DNA from: Saccharina japonica
Lineage: Eukaryota > Sar > Phaeophyceae > Laminariales > Laminariaceae
Direction of reading: 5' to 3'
NCBI GenBank assembly: GCA_008828725.1
Contig: MEHQ01002554.1
Coordinates: 84,969 to 148,968 of the forward strand
DNA length: 64,000 bases
The position numbers and the translations under genes are program-made. The notes beneath the pieces were generated by a model. That model was not told the DNA's origin, ran no database searches, and worked only from the letters and a program-made list of their open reading frames with translations. Shown here in pieces: positions 32,004-43,680 of this stretch (its first letter is position 1; each line of letters opens with the position of its first letter).

Positions 32004-33200
32004 AGGTGTGGTTTGTGGTCTCTGCCCTCTCGACATACATGGACGCAGCAGCAGCGCAGCAGCAGCAGCGAGAGCAGCACACAGCACACCTGGTGCCAGA
32101 TAAGGTACGTTCTCTCGTATTGCTCCTCCCTCTCGTAGAGCTCCTCCCTCTCGTCCCCCCCGCCCGACTCCCGACCAATGTATCTGCGAGTGGGACCTGT
32201 CTAGCCTTACTCATTTTTGATCAAGGAACGTTTATTTCCTTGAAAAATCCTTGTGCGTTCTGGCAGGCCTCCGATGGGTGGGGTGTGGAGTGTGGAAGTG
32301 TGGACCGTTCCAAAGCCCAAAATGTTGAAATCTCTTGTGCAAGTAATTTCTCCACACGAGTTCGAGTATATATACTCGCTCGGGTACGTTGTTATTGTAG
32401 TACGTTGTGTGTGTGGTACCCTGCAAATATATACATCAGGACGCAGTAGTAGTACCGGTACGTATTTTTTATACGAGAGTACGTGTTGATGCATGCACGC
32501 TAATAATATACGCACCTGCTGTATTGCTGCTGCTGCTGCTGCTGCTGGTCGCTGCTGTGGTGCTGCTGGTCGCTGTGCTGTGCAGCTGTGGTGGTGGTAT
32601 GTGCTGTGTAGTGTCATACATATTCATATGTACGTACGTAAGTGTGATATCATGATCATCATGCACAACAGCATGCCCTCTCCTCTTGCCCACAGGGGTA
32701 CTTTTGCCATGCGCATGGCGATCACCCAAGGGGTTGCTTCGCGGTTATTGAGACTACAGGTATACCTGAACAGCCGTCGATAAAAAAGAGAGGGTATACG
32801 GCTCGTTGCTTGCTGTTGTTGCACTCGTCTACTGCAATGCTGTGCTGCTTGTGTAAATAATGACGGATTCTAGACGATCTACCCGTGGTACATTTTTACA
32901 GTATGATACGAAATCAACAGGGTTTTCGACTTTCCACGCGATCTTATCTTAATTCCGACAGAAAACAGCGGTTGTTGGACCAACGTCTTCTTGTTTGTGT
33001 TGTCATATCTAGCCGAAACACAGCCATGGTTGAGTTTTTTTTCAAAGAAAGTTGAAAGTTGGTTTGTGAATTTTTCGAAATTTTGCTGGAAACTTTATGA
33101 ACTTTGGATCATTTTCAAAAACAATTTTCTAGGAAAAATCTCATCTGACAGTCCCGTGAAGAAGCTCGTGTCCAAGCTATCGTCTCGCCCCCCCCTGCAT
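32002..33200. other. Unassigned region
   Basis: CTG-rich patches and GAGCTCCTCCCTCTCGTA tandem words (32115-32150). Nothing identifiable as a gene. Confidence 0.4.
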
Positions 33201-33373
33201 CTCACACACTTGTTTCCAGCTGCTGCGCTCTTCCGCTTCGTGCACCACCGCACCGCCGCCACCACCACCACCACCACCACCACCACTGCCACCACCGATA
33301 CCACTACCAAGACAGCAGCACCGCTACAGCGAAACCCGGAATCTCAGCAGCAGCAGCAAACAGCAGCAGCAGC

Positions 33374-34453
33374 ATGCCTCCCTTTTCCATCGTGATCCAC
33401 AAGAAGAAGAGCAAGGCCATGGCCGACCAGCACCGAGGTGAGACCTGGAGATGGACAAGAGAGGCCGGGCGGGCAGGTCACAGATAAACGAAACAAGCGA
33501 CCCCACGCAGAAACAAAACCGTCTTTGGTATGAGTTAAACAGCAGCAGCTCTGCAGTGCGGTTGTAGCAAGTTAGTGCATCGCTTGCAGCAGCAGCAGCA
33601 GCAGCAGCAGTAGGTAAGTGCAGCACTGGGAATGCTATCATCTACCACAGGTAGATAAGAGAGAGAGGAGACGAGCTTCCCTCATCTGCTCTGCAATGTA
33701 CGACAACCGAGGGTGGTGGTGAGTGTTTTCGTTGTGGGCGATCGACTTGAGCAACAAAACCCTCCCTTTTTGATCGACTTGTTTTTGCTTCATGGCCTAC
33801 ACATCGCAAACAAAAGACAGCATAAAACCAGCAGGCCCAGACCTCACCAGCATGCCGGCACCACCTAGCTAGCGAATAAACACACGCAAGATAACACGCG
33901 CCCTCCCACACCAATCTCCAAGCTGATTTGCTCGACAAAAGAGAGAGGGAGAGCCAACACCGAGCCATGTTTCGATGATGTGGAAAGGTCTCGTACGTAG
34001 GTCTAGTAGAAGAGATATTTCCCAAGTTTTCATCATTCAATGTGGTATCGCGTGCTCCCCCACATCGCCTCTTTCTTTGCAGAAATTCGGCTTGGAAAGT
34101 CAGTCCTCCCACAAGAGTTATGTTATCTTGACTGTTCACATTATTATACGGGTGCGTACCGGTGTGGCTACAGCATCTAGAACATGCTATTGATACTCGA
34201 AGTGAATAGGAGGAGACGGCCAACCCTCAACTACACCTATTAATACCTGCTGTGGCTGAAACCATACTCTTATCTGTCTGTCCCGATAAACTTGCGTGCT
34301 GATGAGCTGGGAAGGACTCCCTCTTCAGAGCAGAGAAACCCAGACTACCGCGTGCAAATTCGTAAGTGTGCGTGCTTTCCTCCTGGCCTGGAAACTTTTG
34401 GTGCTCCCCGACAGAGCGACCCAAAGCAATCAGCGATCAACATCAACCGTTGA
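33374..34453 (+). CDS. Candidate small multi-exon gene of unknown function
   Basis: An ATG at 33374 follows a leader of ACC and CAG triplets and opens MPPFSIVIHKKKSKAMADQHR, ending at a G|GTGAGA donor (33437). Further exon-like pieces are 34083-34151 (acceptor TTTCTTTGCAG, donor GTGCGT), 34329-34361 (TCTTCAG, GTAAGT) and 34415-34453. The 69- and 33-nt middle exons keep phase. Joined directly, exon 1 gives ...DQHREIRLGKSV and stops near 34530. The other phase reads KFGLESQSSHKSYVILTV, then ETQTTACKFSDPKQ, and stops at 34453, which looks more protein-like but needs a different or additional upstream exon. I do not recognise the protein. Confidence 0.4.
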
Positions 34454-34588
34454 CGGTATACGGCGGCAGCGTACGACGTAATCGACCGGAGCGCCTATCA
34501 CATATGATACGTACAGCAGTATGTTCGTAGTCACCCGCATGTTGCCAATAAGAGGTTTTGTAACCCCTACCTAGCTCAAAATGCCGAA

Positions 34589-34650
34589 AGGCAAACCCTA
34601 ACCCTAACCCTAACGTAACCCTAACGTTAACCCTAACGTAAAGGGCAGGG
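34589..34650 (-). repeat. Interstitial telomeric repeat (CCCTAA)n
   Basis: Three perfect CCCTAA units, then CCCTAACGT variants. Similar short blocks occur at 50682-50707, 52606-52630 and 57616-57637. Confidence 0.85.
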
Positions 34651-35018
34651 GCAGGGATGTAGAGGTGGTGTAAAGGATGATACGGTATACGGGGTGGGGT
34701 GCCTCTCGGCTTTTTCAGCAACTAAATCGAGGTTACAAATACAGGCGCTCCTCTTGTAGTAATCGACCAGCAGAAGAAGTGGTATTATATATGATAGCTG
34801 GTAGCACGGACGCGGGTAGGATCATCTTGCGCCCCTGGCGTGCCGTACGTACGACTCCTTGAATCGCTGTAATTCGGGCACCAACTTGAAGTTAGCTGCT
34901 GTTGTTGCACAGATCGTTAACCTCATCGCCAAAATTATAATCCGCTGTCACAGAACACAGGCTCCAATAACCCTAAAATAACCCTGGAGAGGAAGAATAC
35001 AAGACTACGGCACCTCTA

Positions 35019-35044
<26 letters not shown>

Positions 35045-35053
<9 letters not shown>

Positions 35054-35378
35054 CCATCCCATTTATTATCTCCGCCCTTCCTTTCTCTCTCCTCCCTAGT
35101 CGTAACTCAGATCCGGGGTCACAAAGTAGGCTCCTCTCCCTCCTCCCCCACTACGGTGCTTGCCTTGCATTTTTATCGCGAGAAGACTTCAGCCTTTCCT
35201 TCCCTCGTCGACTCGCATCGAATTGTGCCTACCCACGCTACTATTAATTGGCGCTCTCAGCAGTTGATTCCGTTTTTTATTTATTTTTGCAAATAAACTC
35301 AAAAGTCCGACCCACGTGAGATTCGAACTCCAGACATCAACGTTCAGAAGCGTTGGAGGTTACCTCTAGACCAATATG
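35045..35378 (-). mobile_element. SINE, full length, subfamily 2
   Basis: After (AT)n: CCATCCCATTTATTATC, GTAACTCAGATCCGGGGTC, TTTTTATCGCGAGAAGACTT, GGCGCTCTCAGCAG, and the head GTGAGATTCGAACTCCAGAC (B box) with GGTTACCTCTAGACCA (A box). Confidence 0.8.
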
Positions 35379-35439
35379 AATACCTTTGAAGCCAGAGAGA
35401 GTGTTCACATTACATACTGCACTGAGTGTAGTATCTCTG

Positions 35440-35660
35440 TGTCGTAGCTTTGTGACCACAGAACTGGTACCTTTTTAGGATGAAGAATCGGCACGGACAC
35501 TGGGTGTGCTGGATGTCGACGGGTATGTAGAAAGGAATGTGTGTGTGTGTGTGTGTGTTCTTCACATTAAACCTTCCTTTCTACCCGTCGACATCCAGCA
35601 CACCCAGTGTCCGTGCCGATTCTTCATCCTGGACAGATACCACAGAGTTCTGTGGTCACA
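35440..35660. mobile_element. Family J fold-back, near-perfect long hairpin
   Basis: Left arm AGGATGAAGAATCGGCACGG ... GTCGACGGGTATGTAGAAAGG, a (TG)n spacer, right arm CCTTCCTTTCTACCCGTCGA ... CCGATTCTTCATCCT. Arms of about 70 bp are nearly perfect. A transcript would fold into a long stem. Confidence 0.85.
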
Positions 35661-35865
35661 AAACTACGACACAGAGTGCTTACTGGTTGACACTCAGTTT
35701 TTATATTCAGGATTCGAGTATGCTCGTGGGCTGGTGTATATACCAGTATGGGCTTAGGCAAAAGGGGATACTCCGTGTCTTACACAATCTTACAGCAATG
35801 AGCTACGAGGTACTTGCTACTCGGATGTATCTTACAGCAAGTATGAGTACCTGGTATAAATAATA

Positions 35866-36017
35866 CCTATTTCCGGAAATGCAGAGACCACATTATTTTA
35901 GAACCAATGTTTTAACCCATTCAGAACTGAAAAAAGTCCCACACTAATTCCGAGTGGTTTGTCCCCAAGTTCGTGGGACCAGTTCTTAAGGGGCTAATGT
36001 CCTTACTTTTACGGACA
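35866..36017. mobile_element. Family C element with a nested family B MITE
   Basis: Outer pieces TTTCCGGAAATGCAGAGACC and TGTCCTTACTTTTACGGACA. The inner B copy is at 35916-35993 with TTAA on the left and CTAA on the right. Confidence 0.65.
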
Positions 36018-36559
36018 AAGTGGTGTGGTACAAGGCACAAGGAATTGACGCATTCTCCCCCACGAAAATACCACCGGGTATTTTACGTAGTACGGTATAC
36101 CCTCGGGATTAATCGTTCATCGTTGTAAATGTACCGCGGGTATTGCACGGTTTAAAAACACCCCGCTTTGGCGGGCTCGTGCTCGCAAAACAAGAACAGA
36201 CCAACCATTAATATGAATCTGTAAAAGTACTATTATTCATAATAGAAGTTATTACTATCACATGATATGTGCCATGGTGTTGAATCAACACTAAACTCAA
36301 GTAATTGATTAATTAATGTACACACATAATCTTGTAGCTGCGTCTCATCTCCAGGGCAATCCAGGCCCCAACGCGACAACAGGAAACAAACAGAAGAAGA
36401 GCAGACAGAAGTCAAAACATGTGGGATACTCCTTTCACAGCAGAGGCATATACCGGTACATCCACAAAACACGCGTGGTGAGCAAATTTTACCTTTACAC
36501 ATACTATACTGAGCTGCTACCGGGGTAAAAAATCGATCGATTCGCGCAGAGCCCATGGT

Positions 36560-36840
36560 GAGGACACCCCCCCCCCCCCCCCTCTCTCTCCCTGAAACAG
36601 GAAGGGGATACGTAAGATTAGCAAAAAGTGTATTTGTAATATACCAGGTATGGAAACAACGTAATGAGCGCCCTAATGTTTGAGGCGTCTCTATTTAGGA
36701 GTAAGAACGGTGCTCCGTCTCGAAAGGGATAATGCGTGGTCAATGGTCAAATGACTTATAGAGGTCAAATGACTCTAGAAGGCAAGCAACGAATGAGTAC
36801 TCCCGCCCCCCCCCCCCCCCCTACCCCCCCCCCCCCCCCT
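36560..36840 (-). repeat. Family I, most complete copy, with C tracts at both ends
   Basis: A C tract at about 36568, CTGAAACAGGAAGGGGATAC, AATATACCAGGTATGGAAAC, GAGCGCC, GAACGGTGCTCCGTCTCGAA, GCGTGGTCAATGGTCAAATG, GGCAAGCAACGAATGAGTAC, then C tracts to 36840. The tracts are C on the same strand at both ends, so they are not inverted repeats. Confidence 0.8.
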
Positions 36841-36940
36841 ACCCCTCTCCTTCCTTATGACGGGATTTTCGGGACAAATATTTGCATATTTTTATATAAC
36901 GGTACCGCCGTAGACTTGCTTGAAGGTGCTACCGTTAGTA

Positions 36941-37388
36941 CGGGGGACCATAGTAAACACGACCTACGGTACAGACAAAAACCTATATATTCACGCATTT
37001 TTGCCAACAAGATTTGGTCCTATTTACTCTTTATTTTTTATTTTTTATTTTCCATCCCATTTATTATCTTCGCACTTCTTTCTCCCTCCCTAGTCGTAAC
37101 TCAGATCCGGGGTCACAAAGTAGGCTCCTCTCCCTCCTCCCCCACTACGGTCCTTGCCTTGATTTTCATCGCGCAGAGGGTTCATTCAGCCTTCCCAACG
37201 CTCGTCGATTTTCATCGAATTTTGCTAACTCACGCTTTCGCGCTTTCAGCTATTAATAGTCAAGATATTTTTTTGCGAGAAAAAGTCCCTACGAGCATGC
37301 ACTCAGGGCTCGAACTCGCGACCTTGACGCTAACAAGCTTCGTGGTTACCTGCTAGCCCACCGGGGCGACCGTACTCATGGTCCCTCG
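36941..37388. mobile_element. Family A MITE split by a SINE
   Basis: CGGGGGACCATAGTAAAC at the left and CATGGTCCCTCG at the right, TA outside both (36939-36940, 37389-37390). The SINE enters after TATTTACT at 37028. Confidence 0.8.
37029..37372 (-). mobile_element. SINE, full length, subfamily 1, inside family A
   Basis: TTCCATCCCATTTATTATC, CGTAACTCAGATCCGGGGTC, TTTTCATCGCGCAGAGGG, TCAGCTATTAATAGTCAAGA (expanded CTAG), GGGCTCGAACTCGCGACC, and the head CCCACCGGGGCGACCG. Confidence 0.8.
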
Positions 37389-38117
37389 TAATACCTACTG
37401 AGCTCCCCCGCGGGGTAAAATTTCGATTCAATACCCAAAGCCCAGGGTAAGCCTTGACTCATTCAGAACTGAAAAAAAAACATCCCACTCTAATTCCAAG
37501 TCGTATACCACTCTTCGCGCTCCCGCGCCCCCTGAAAGGCGGGATCTTTGGGCCATATCGGTACCGTTTACACAACCGTACGTGTGGTCCTCCTGTATAT
37601 GATACGGCGGTGTCTTGGTATAATACCTACTGAGCTCCCCCGCGGGGTAAAATTCGATTCAATACCGAAAGCCCAGGGTGCATTACTTTTTTATCGCGAG
37701 AAGAATTCACTTCAGCACTTGCTTGCTTTCCCTGGTCGACTCGCTTTAGATGGCTTGTTCGGGACGTCCTCTCGAACGCACTCGTATGTAGTATATATAC
37801 CCTGTAGGGCTAAATAACGAGTATCTTACTATATCGTACCAGGTACCAGGTATCATACTACTGCTTGCTGCTGTGTCGGAATAGAACAAGATAACCAACA
37901 GCGAACAAAGAACAGACTCGCATACGGCTGGCTGTTGCTTTGTTGAACGAGCTTACAACTTAGAACACACTTTCTGCACTTATTCCGCTCGCTATTACAT
38001 CAGGTACGGCAGGGCGTGCCCGCGTGCGCCGGAATCTAAAAGGCGATGACGGGGCTATGACGCGATGACTATTAATAGATGACTATAATAGTGACTGATT
38101 CATTCAATGACACAATG

Positions 38118-38454
38118 ACCGGTCACCCCGGTGGGCTAGCAGGTAACCACGAAGCCTGTTAGCGTCGAGATCGCGAGTTCGAGCCCCGCCGAGTGCATGC
38201 TCTTAGGTACTTTTTCTCGCGAAAAAAATATCTTGACTAGCGGAAAGCGCGAGAGCGTGAGTTAGCAAAATTCGATGAAAATCGACGAGCGTTGGGAAGG
38301 CTGAACCCTCTGCGCGATAAAAATCAAGGCAAGAACCGTAGTGGGGGAGGAGGGAGAGGAGCCTGCTTTGTGACCCCGGATCTGAGTTACGACTAGGGAG
38401 GGAGAAAGACGGAAGTGCGAAGATAATAAATGGGATGGAAAAAAAAAAAAAAAA
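38118..38454 (+). mobile_element. SINE, full length, subfamily 1 (reference copy)
   Basis: Head GGTCACCCCGGTGGGCTAGC (A box) and GCGAGTTCGAGCCCCGCC (B box), then TCTTGACTAGCGGAAAGCG, GAAAATCGACGAGCGTTGGG, ACCCCGGATCTGAGTTACGA, GATAATAAATGGGATGG and poly(A). A pol III tRNA-derived retroposon. The A-rich tail is consistent with LINE-driven mobilisation, but no partner LINE is in the window. Confidence 0.85.
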
Positions 38455-38483
38455 GTATAGTCCTCGAATAAAAAAAGAAANAA

Positions 38484-38700
38484 GCAGAAAGCGCGAGAGC
38501 GTGAGTTAGCAAAATTCGATGAAATCGACGAGCGTTGGGAAGGCTGAACCCTCTGCGCGATAAAAATAAGGCAAGAACCGTAGTGGGGGAGGAGGGAGAG
38601 GAGCCTACTTTGTGACCCCGGATCTGAGTTACGACTAGGGAGGGAGAAAGACGGAAGTGCGAAGATAATAAATGGGATAGAAAAAAAAAAAAAAAAAAAA
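38484..38700 (+). mobile_element. SINE body without head, starting at a contig join
   Basis: Starts right after the N at 38481 and repeats the subfamily 1 body to a long poly(A). Its missing head is probably an assembly effect. Confidence 0.7.
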
Positions 38701-39250
38701 AACAAACATAGCCAACGTACGACATACGATACGACCGATAGTCAAGCTATTCATGTCATCCACTACTAGCGCTATGGTCGACTTACTAAAAGACAGTCGC
38801 AGTCATACCTGTAGTGATGTGAGGACCATATTGCCAACGACCGCGGAAATTAGAGCATCGAGGCTTCAAACAACGATACAGAATACTTCGTTTGTGTAAA
38901 TCGTGTATCTGTAATGTTACCCCGAGAAATCGCTAAATGTTTTATGCTTAATGGCCTCATGTGTATGGTCTATATTATACAGTAATACCGCGCGTGCCTT
39001 CATCGATGGGCTCGTTGTAGACCACTATTATCTCATTAGATATATACTAACCGTAGGTGATCAAAATAGAATCTCCCAAGACTACATTACCCTTCTCAGT
39101 CTAGTTTATGACATGATTCGCGTGCAGGCTTACTATTCACAACTCATACAGTAGTCGACGACGCATGCAAGCGAAAAAGCATGCAAAACACCATGAGCAG
39201 TGTTTGGCATTTTTCTGCGAACGTTAATCCGCCTGCTACAGATGTAGTGT
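38700..39250. repeat. Segment repeated at 45500-46026 with many small indels
   Basis: GTAAATCGTGTATCTGTAAT, GGGCTCGTTGTAG, AATCTCCCAAGAC and TTTGGCATTTTTCTGCG recur in order at 45707-46015. Differences are mainly single-base gains and losses. Confidence 0.75.
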
Positions 39251-39452
39251 TACATAAATGCGTCATTATCATCCAATATGAATATTAATATGATATCAAA
39301 TCATCATATTATAGTATATAGACACTTCCTGAGTTGTTAGCAGCCTTCAAAGATATGTGTCCCCCTCATACGGGTGTACATCTGCCGATTGAGGAATCAA
39401 TATATTACATAAAATCCGTAAGTACGCGCGATCGAAGTATTACACTCAGCTA

Positions 39453-40158
39453 CGAGCTGGGCCAGCCAAGAAACCTACAAAGCTTCCTAAAGTAGTATCT
39501 CGTGAACCACTGCGAATTAGGCTACAAAATTTTGAAGCGCCAACCCTGACATAGCAGTGCTTGTGCAATTTTTTTTTGTATCTTAAAAATTATATACACT
39601 TTTTTTTTCTCGACTCGATCTCGCCGAGATATCCGCGAAAACTCGAAAACAACATTTTTTTCATTTCAATTTCGTATAAAAAATGTCATTTTCGATCAAC
39701 ATGAAATTTGGTGGGGACAATGCTGAAGACACAAGGAGAAGATCGATGTAAGTCTCGTTGCCCAATTCGCCACCCATCAAGAGATATGACCAAAACTCGA
39801 TTCCATATATAAGTCAAGTAATTACGGAAAAAATGGTAATTCCGTCATGCCCCGACCAATTTCGAGAGTTTTACTCTGACATTTTCACCACGTCTTTGAA
39901 CCGTGCGTGCAAAAATACCTGCCGCCTGCCCTCTTTGATTTTTTTTTTTTTCCAAGTAGTTTTGATCGCTTTTGCATTTTTTTCGATTTTTGGATCGTCG
40001 TATCTCTCTCGAGGGGGAAAAAAAAAAAAAGGGCAGGCGGCAAGTGTGTTGATTAGTACATGATCTACACTGTGTCCAAATTCCAGGTCCTAATTCGTTA
40101 AATTGGTCGGGGCATGGCTAATCTGCTTTAAAAACATTTTTTTGGCTGGCCCAGCTCG
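39453..40158. mobile_element. Element M2 (TA target)
   Basis: CGAGCTGGGCCAGCCAAGAA and TTTTGGCTGGCCCAGCTCG, TA at 39451-39452 and 40159-40160. The flanks without the element are present as a paralogue at 28845-28905. The interior is non-coding and differs from that of M1. Confidence 0.85.
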
Positions 40159-40279
40159 TAGCAAAGATGAGTTTCGACGAAATCCTCGAGCTCACAACTG
40201 CTGTTGTTGTTTTTTTTTTTAATATACCCTGTATACTCGTATACCAGGTACCAGGTATATATTATATAGACCGGAATGG

Positions 40280-40530
40280 ACTCGTGTGTGTGTTCTTCGT
40301 TCTTTTTACCCGTCGACGTCCAGCATCTACATGGGCTATGACCTTCCCATAGCACACCCAGTGTCCGTGCCGATTCTTCATCCTAGAGAGATACCCGGTA
40401 TGTACATACCAGTTATGTGGTCACAAAACTACGACACAAGAGATACTCGTACATTGCAGTGTAGTAAGCAGAGCAGACCACGCAGTGCCATTACCATATA
40501 CGACAGGCACGAGCTACCCTGCTAGCAATC
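40280..40530 (+). repeat. Family J arm
   Basis: GTGTGTTCTTCG, TACCCGTCGACGTCCAGCA, GTGTCCGTGCCGATTCTTCA, GTGGTCACAAAACTACGACA, GAGCTACCCTGCTAGCAATC. Confidence 0.75.
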
Positions 40531-40733
40531 CAGATGCGTGAAAGAGAGCAAACTACACAAAACAAAAAGCGAAAAGGAAAAAAAAAAACTCCCTAGGTAT
40601 GATACGAGTACGTACGAGATACAGCCAGAACATTTTAATCTCTCAGTCTGTGACTACATAATGTGTACGTACTGGTACATTTTATATTTATTTACAGATA
40701 TCTCCAGGATCAAGGATGATATGACGACTTTAA

Positions 40734-40813
40734 CCCATTCAGAACTGAAAAAAATGTTCCACACTAATTCCAAGTAGTTTGTCCCCAAATTCGTGGGACC
40801 AGTTCTTAAGGGG
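40734..40813. mobile_element. Family B MITE, intact, TTAA flanks
   Basis: CCCATTCAGAACTG ... CAGTTCTTAAGGGG, TTAA both sides (40730-40733, 40814-40817). Confidence 0.9.
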
Positions 40814-41123
40814 TTAATACCGCTGCTGATTGGGTGCACTTCTGATGACGTGTATCGCGTGTGTGTTGTCTCGTTATTTCTACCCAACTCCCATCAGTAC
40901 ACCCAGTGTCTTGTCCTGATTCCTAATCCTAGAGAGATACGGTCGTACAAATTCTGATGTGGTGATGTTGGGTAGAAACGGCGGTTCAACAAATGATGTG
41001 AAGACAACCAGCTCGAGACAACACACACATACTTCCGTGACTCGTGATCTTACGGGTGGGCGATTGGCCCATGACATATGACTTTGTCACCGTCACCCAG
41101 CAGCGTCATATAATATGTGAGTT

Positions 41124-41165
<42 letters not shown>

Positions 41166-41174
<9 letters not shown>

Positions 41175-41517
41175 TTTTCCCATTCCAATCATTATCTTCG
41201 CCCTTCCTTTCTCTCTCCTCCCTACGTAGTCGTAACTCAGAACCGGGGTCACAAAGTAGGCTCCTCTCCCTCCTCCCCCACTACGGTTCTTGCCTTGAAG
41301 TTTTATCGCGAGATGACTTCAGCCTTTTCTTCCCTCGTCGACTCGCATCGAATTGTGCCTACCCACGCTACTATTAATAGGCGCTCTCATCAGCAGTTGA
41401 TTCCGTTTTTTATTTATTTTTTCAAATAAACTCAAAAGTCCGACCCACGTGAGATTCTAACTCCAGACAACAACGTTTAGAAGCGTTCGAGGTTACCCCT
41501 AGACCATCGGGGCGACC
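41166..41517 (-). mobile_element. SINE, full length, subfamily 2
   Basis: T tract after (TG)n, then CGTAACTCAGAACCGGGGTC, TTTTATCGCGAGATGACTTC, GCTACTATTAATAGGCGCTC, GTGAGATTCTAACTCCAGAC, and CCCTAGACCATCGGGGCGAC as the head. Confidence 0.8.
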
Positions 41518-41864
41518 GACTACTTCACATGAAACCGTCCTTTCTACCCTATATGGGGTAATATGGGGTATGGCCTACCAGGTATACCATACATGGGGTG
41601 TGACATGTACCTACATACCTACCCATCGACAGTGTACTTGTTGAAGTATACCGGGTAGTACGATTCAACTACAATATATTCTTTACATGGCACTAATATA
41701 TATATTTCGTGACTAAAAAAATCGAGGGGGTGAGCCTCTTGAGTGGGGAAAACCAAGTAAGACAGACAAATTTGAATTCCCGAAACAGAGACTCAGTTTT
41801 GCAAACTGAGAATTTATTATTTATTTTTCCTTTTTCGCTTTTTCTTTTCTTTTCTTTTTTCCTT

Positions 41865-42110
41865 CACGCAGCTGGATTGCTAGCAGGGTAGGTGGCGCCC
41901 GTCGTATAATAGCATTGCGTTGTCTGCTCTGATCACTGCATCTCAGCGGTAATATCTCAGAAGTGTCGCAGTTTTGTGACTACACAACTGTTATTTATGT
42001 CTCTAGGATGAAGAATCGGCACGGACACTGGGTGGGTGTGCTGGATGTCGACGGGTAGAAAGGACGGTTTAATGTGAAGTAACACACACACATTAAAACG
42101 TTTGTTCGAA
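41865..42110 (+). repeat. Family J arm
   Basis: GCTGGATTGCTAGCAGGGTA, CATTGCGTTGTCTGCTCTG, AGGATGAAGAATCGGCACGG, GTCGACGGGTAGAAAGGACG, then CACA. Confidence 0.7.
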
Positions 42111-43335
42111 CCGTCGACAGCAGTTCATTTCGGGTAGTATTCAACTGTAATGCTATACCTGGTACTAAAGCAGCACCCTGTATAATGCTGACGAACAGCT
42201 ACTATCTCTCTGTCTGTGTCTGGAGTTTTTACGCACCCCCCCTACACACTGAGTGTAGTATCTCTGTGTCGTAGTTTTGTGACCACAGAACTGGTACCTT
42301 TTTAGGATGAAGAATCGGCACGGACACTGGGTGTGCTGGATGTCGACGGGTAGAAAGGAAGGTTTAATGTGAAGAACACACACACACACACCCACGAGAT
42401 GTGTTGGAGGAGATGAGTAAAATAGACGAATGTGACATGGAAAAGTTTGGTGCACTAGATGGTATCGAGAAAACGATCGCTTTCCTTGGAGGTATAGATG
42501 GTGGCCACAGGCGGCGAAACAGGAAGGGGATACGTAAGACTACAGTAAGTAGCAAAACGTTTATAATATATGGAGACAACGCAATGAGCGCCCAACGACT
42601 GACTGTTGTTGGAGGTGTCTTCTGCTATTAATAGGAGTCGGAACGATGCTCCGTCTCGAAAGGGATAGGGTAAAATGACTTACGGCAATAAACAAATAAG
42701 TACGTACTCGTATAGGGTAAAATGACTACGAAAGGCAATAAACAAATGAGTACGTACTCGTACGCTCCCCCCCCTCCCCCGCCCCGCCTCCGGCTCCTTG
42801 CTTTCTGACGACCCGTAAAGCTGGAGCTTGAAGTAGGACACCCTCGGCGAAATGGCTACATGATTTATTGGTTGTCTTCTGCTTCCCGACAAACTATATG
42901 CTCTGTATGCTACAAGTATATACAAGCGCATCTTCGTACCTCTGTCCCAACACAGCAGCAGTATCGAACGAAAATTCTAGCGTACCAGGTATTCCTTTCC
43001 CGAGGCTTTCCGACAAACTCTTACTGGTATCATACATACCTGGTATGCTTTATACAAGCAAATACAAGCGCAAATATGTGTCCAACCTGGTCCGACCAAC
43101 CTGCAGTAAGCAGTATCGAACGAATATTCCTGCGTCCCTTGCCTTTCCTGGGGCACGTGTGTGTGTCGCGTCTGTCGTGCGTCTGTCGTGCGTCTGTCGT
43201 GCGTGTGTGTGTGTTTGTACCTTAAAATCGATGATTCTACCCGTCGAAATCCAGCACACACAGCAGCAGCCTAATGGGTGATGATCCTCTTAACAAAATG
43301 GAGCACTATAATTACTACTGCTGTGATACCCCATC

Positions 43336-43680
43336 CGGTGTGGTCTCCGGTGGAATGACAGGTGAATCTCGTCCCTGTTAAGAGTCAAGGTCGTGGATTC
43401 GACCCCCCCCGAGTGCATACTCGTATACTCGTAGGAACTTTTTCTCGCAAAAAAATATCTTGACCAGCGGAAAGCGCGAGAGCGTGAGTTAGCAAAATTC
43501 GATGATAATCGACGAGCGTTAAGAATGCTAAACCCTCTTCGCGATAAAAATCAAGGCGCGAACCGTAGTGGGGAGGAGGAAGAAGAGCCTGCTTTGTGAC
43601 CCCGGATCTGAGTTACCACTATGGAGGAAGAGGGACAGCAGTGCTAAGACAATAAGTGGGATGGAAACAAAAAAACCACA
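43336..43680 (+). mobile_element. SINE, subfamily 1, within duplicated segment
   Basis: GTGTGGTCTCCGGTGGAATG (diverged head), GTGGATTCGACCCCCCC (B box), ATATCTTGACCAGCGGAAAG, ACCCCGGATCTGAGTTACCA, GGGATGGAAAC. Repeated at 47077-47420. Confidence 0.75.

Noticed and set aside
31665-32138. 157-codon frame with poly-Cys, and the Gln and Ala frames opposite
   Set aside because: Translation of the (CTG)n microsatellite in different frames; the flanking residues belong to family T repeats.
38160-38200. Possible tRNA gene (GCGAGTTCGAGCCCCGCC with A-box-like GGTGGGCTAGC)
   Set aside because: It is the head of the SINE: no acceptor stem can be closed and the same head precedes the SINE body in many copies.
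41400-41517. Possible tRNA gene on the minus strand
   Set aside because: The A and B boxes are present, but the sequence runs straight into the SINE body with no 3' acceptor end.
42860-43281. Frames of 121 and 137 codons repeated at 46601-47022
   Set aside because: Identical because of the 2.8-kb duplication; the sequence is a mix of G-tract repeats and simple TGCGTCTGTCG repeats with no protein-like pattern.
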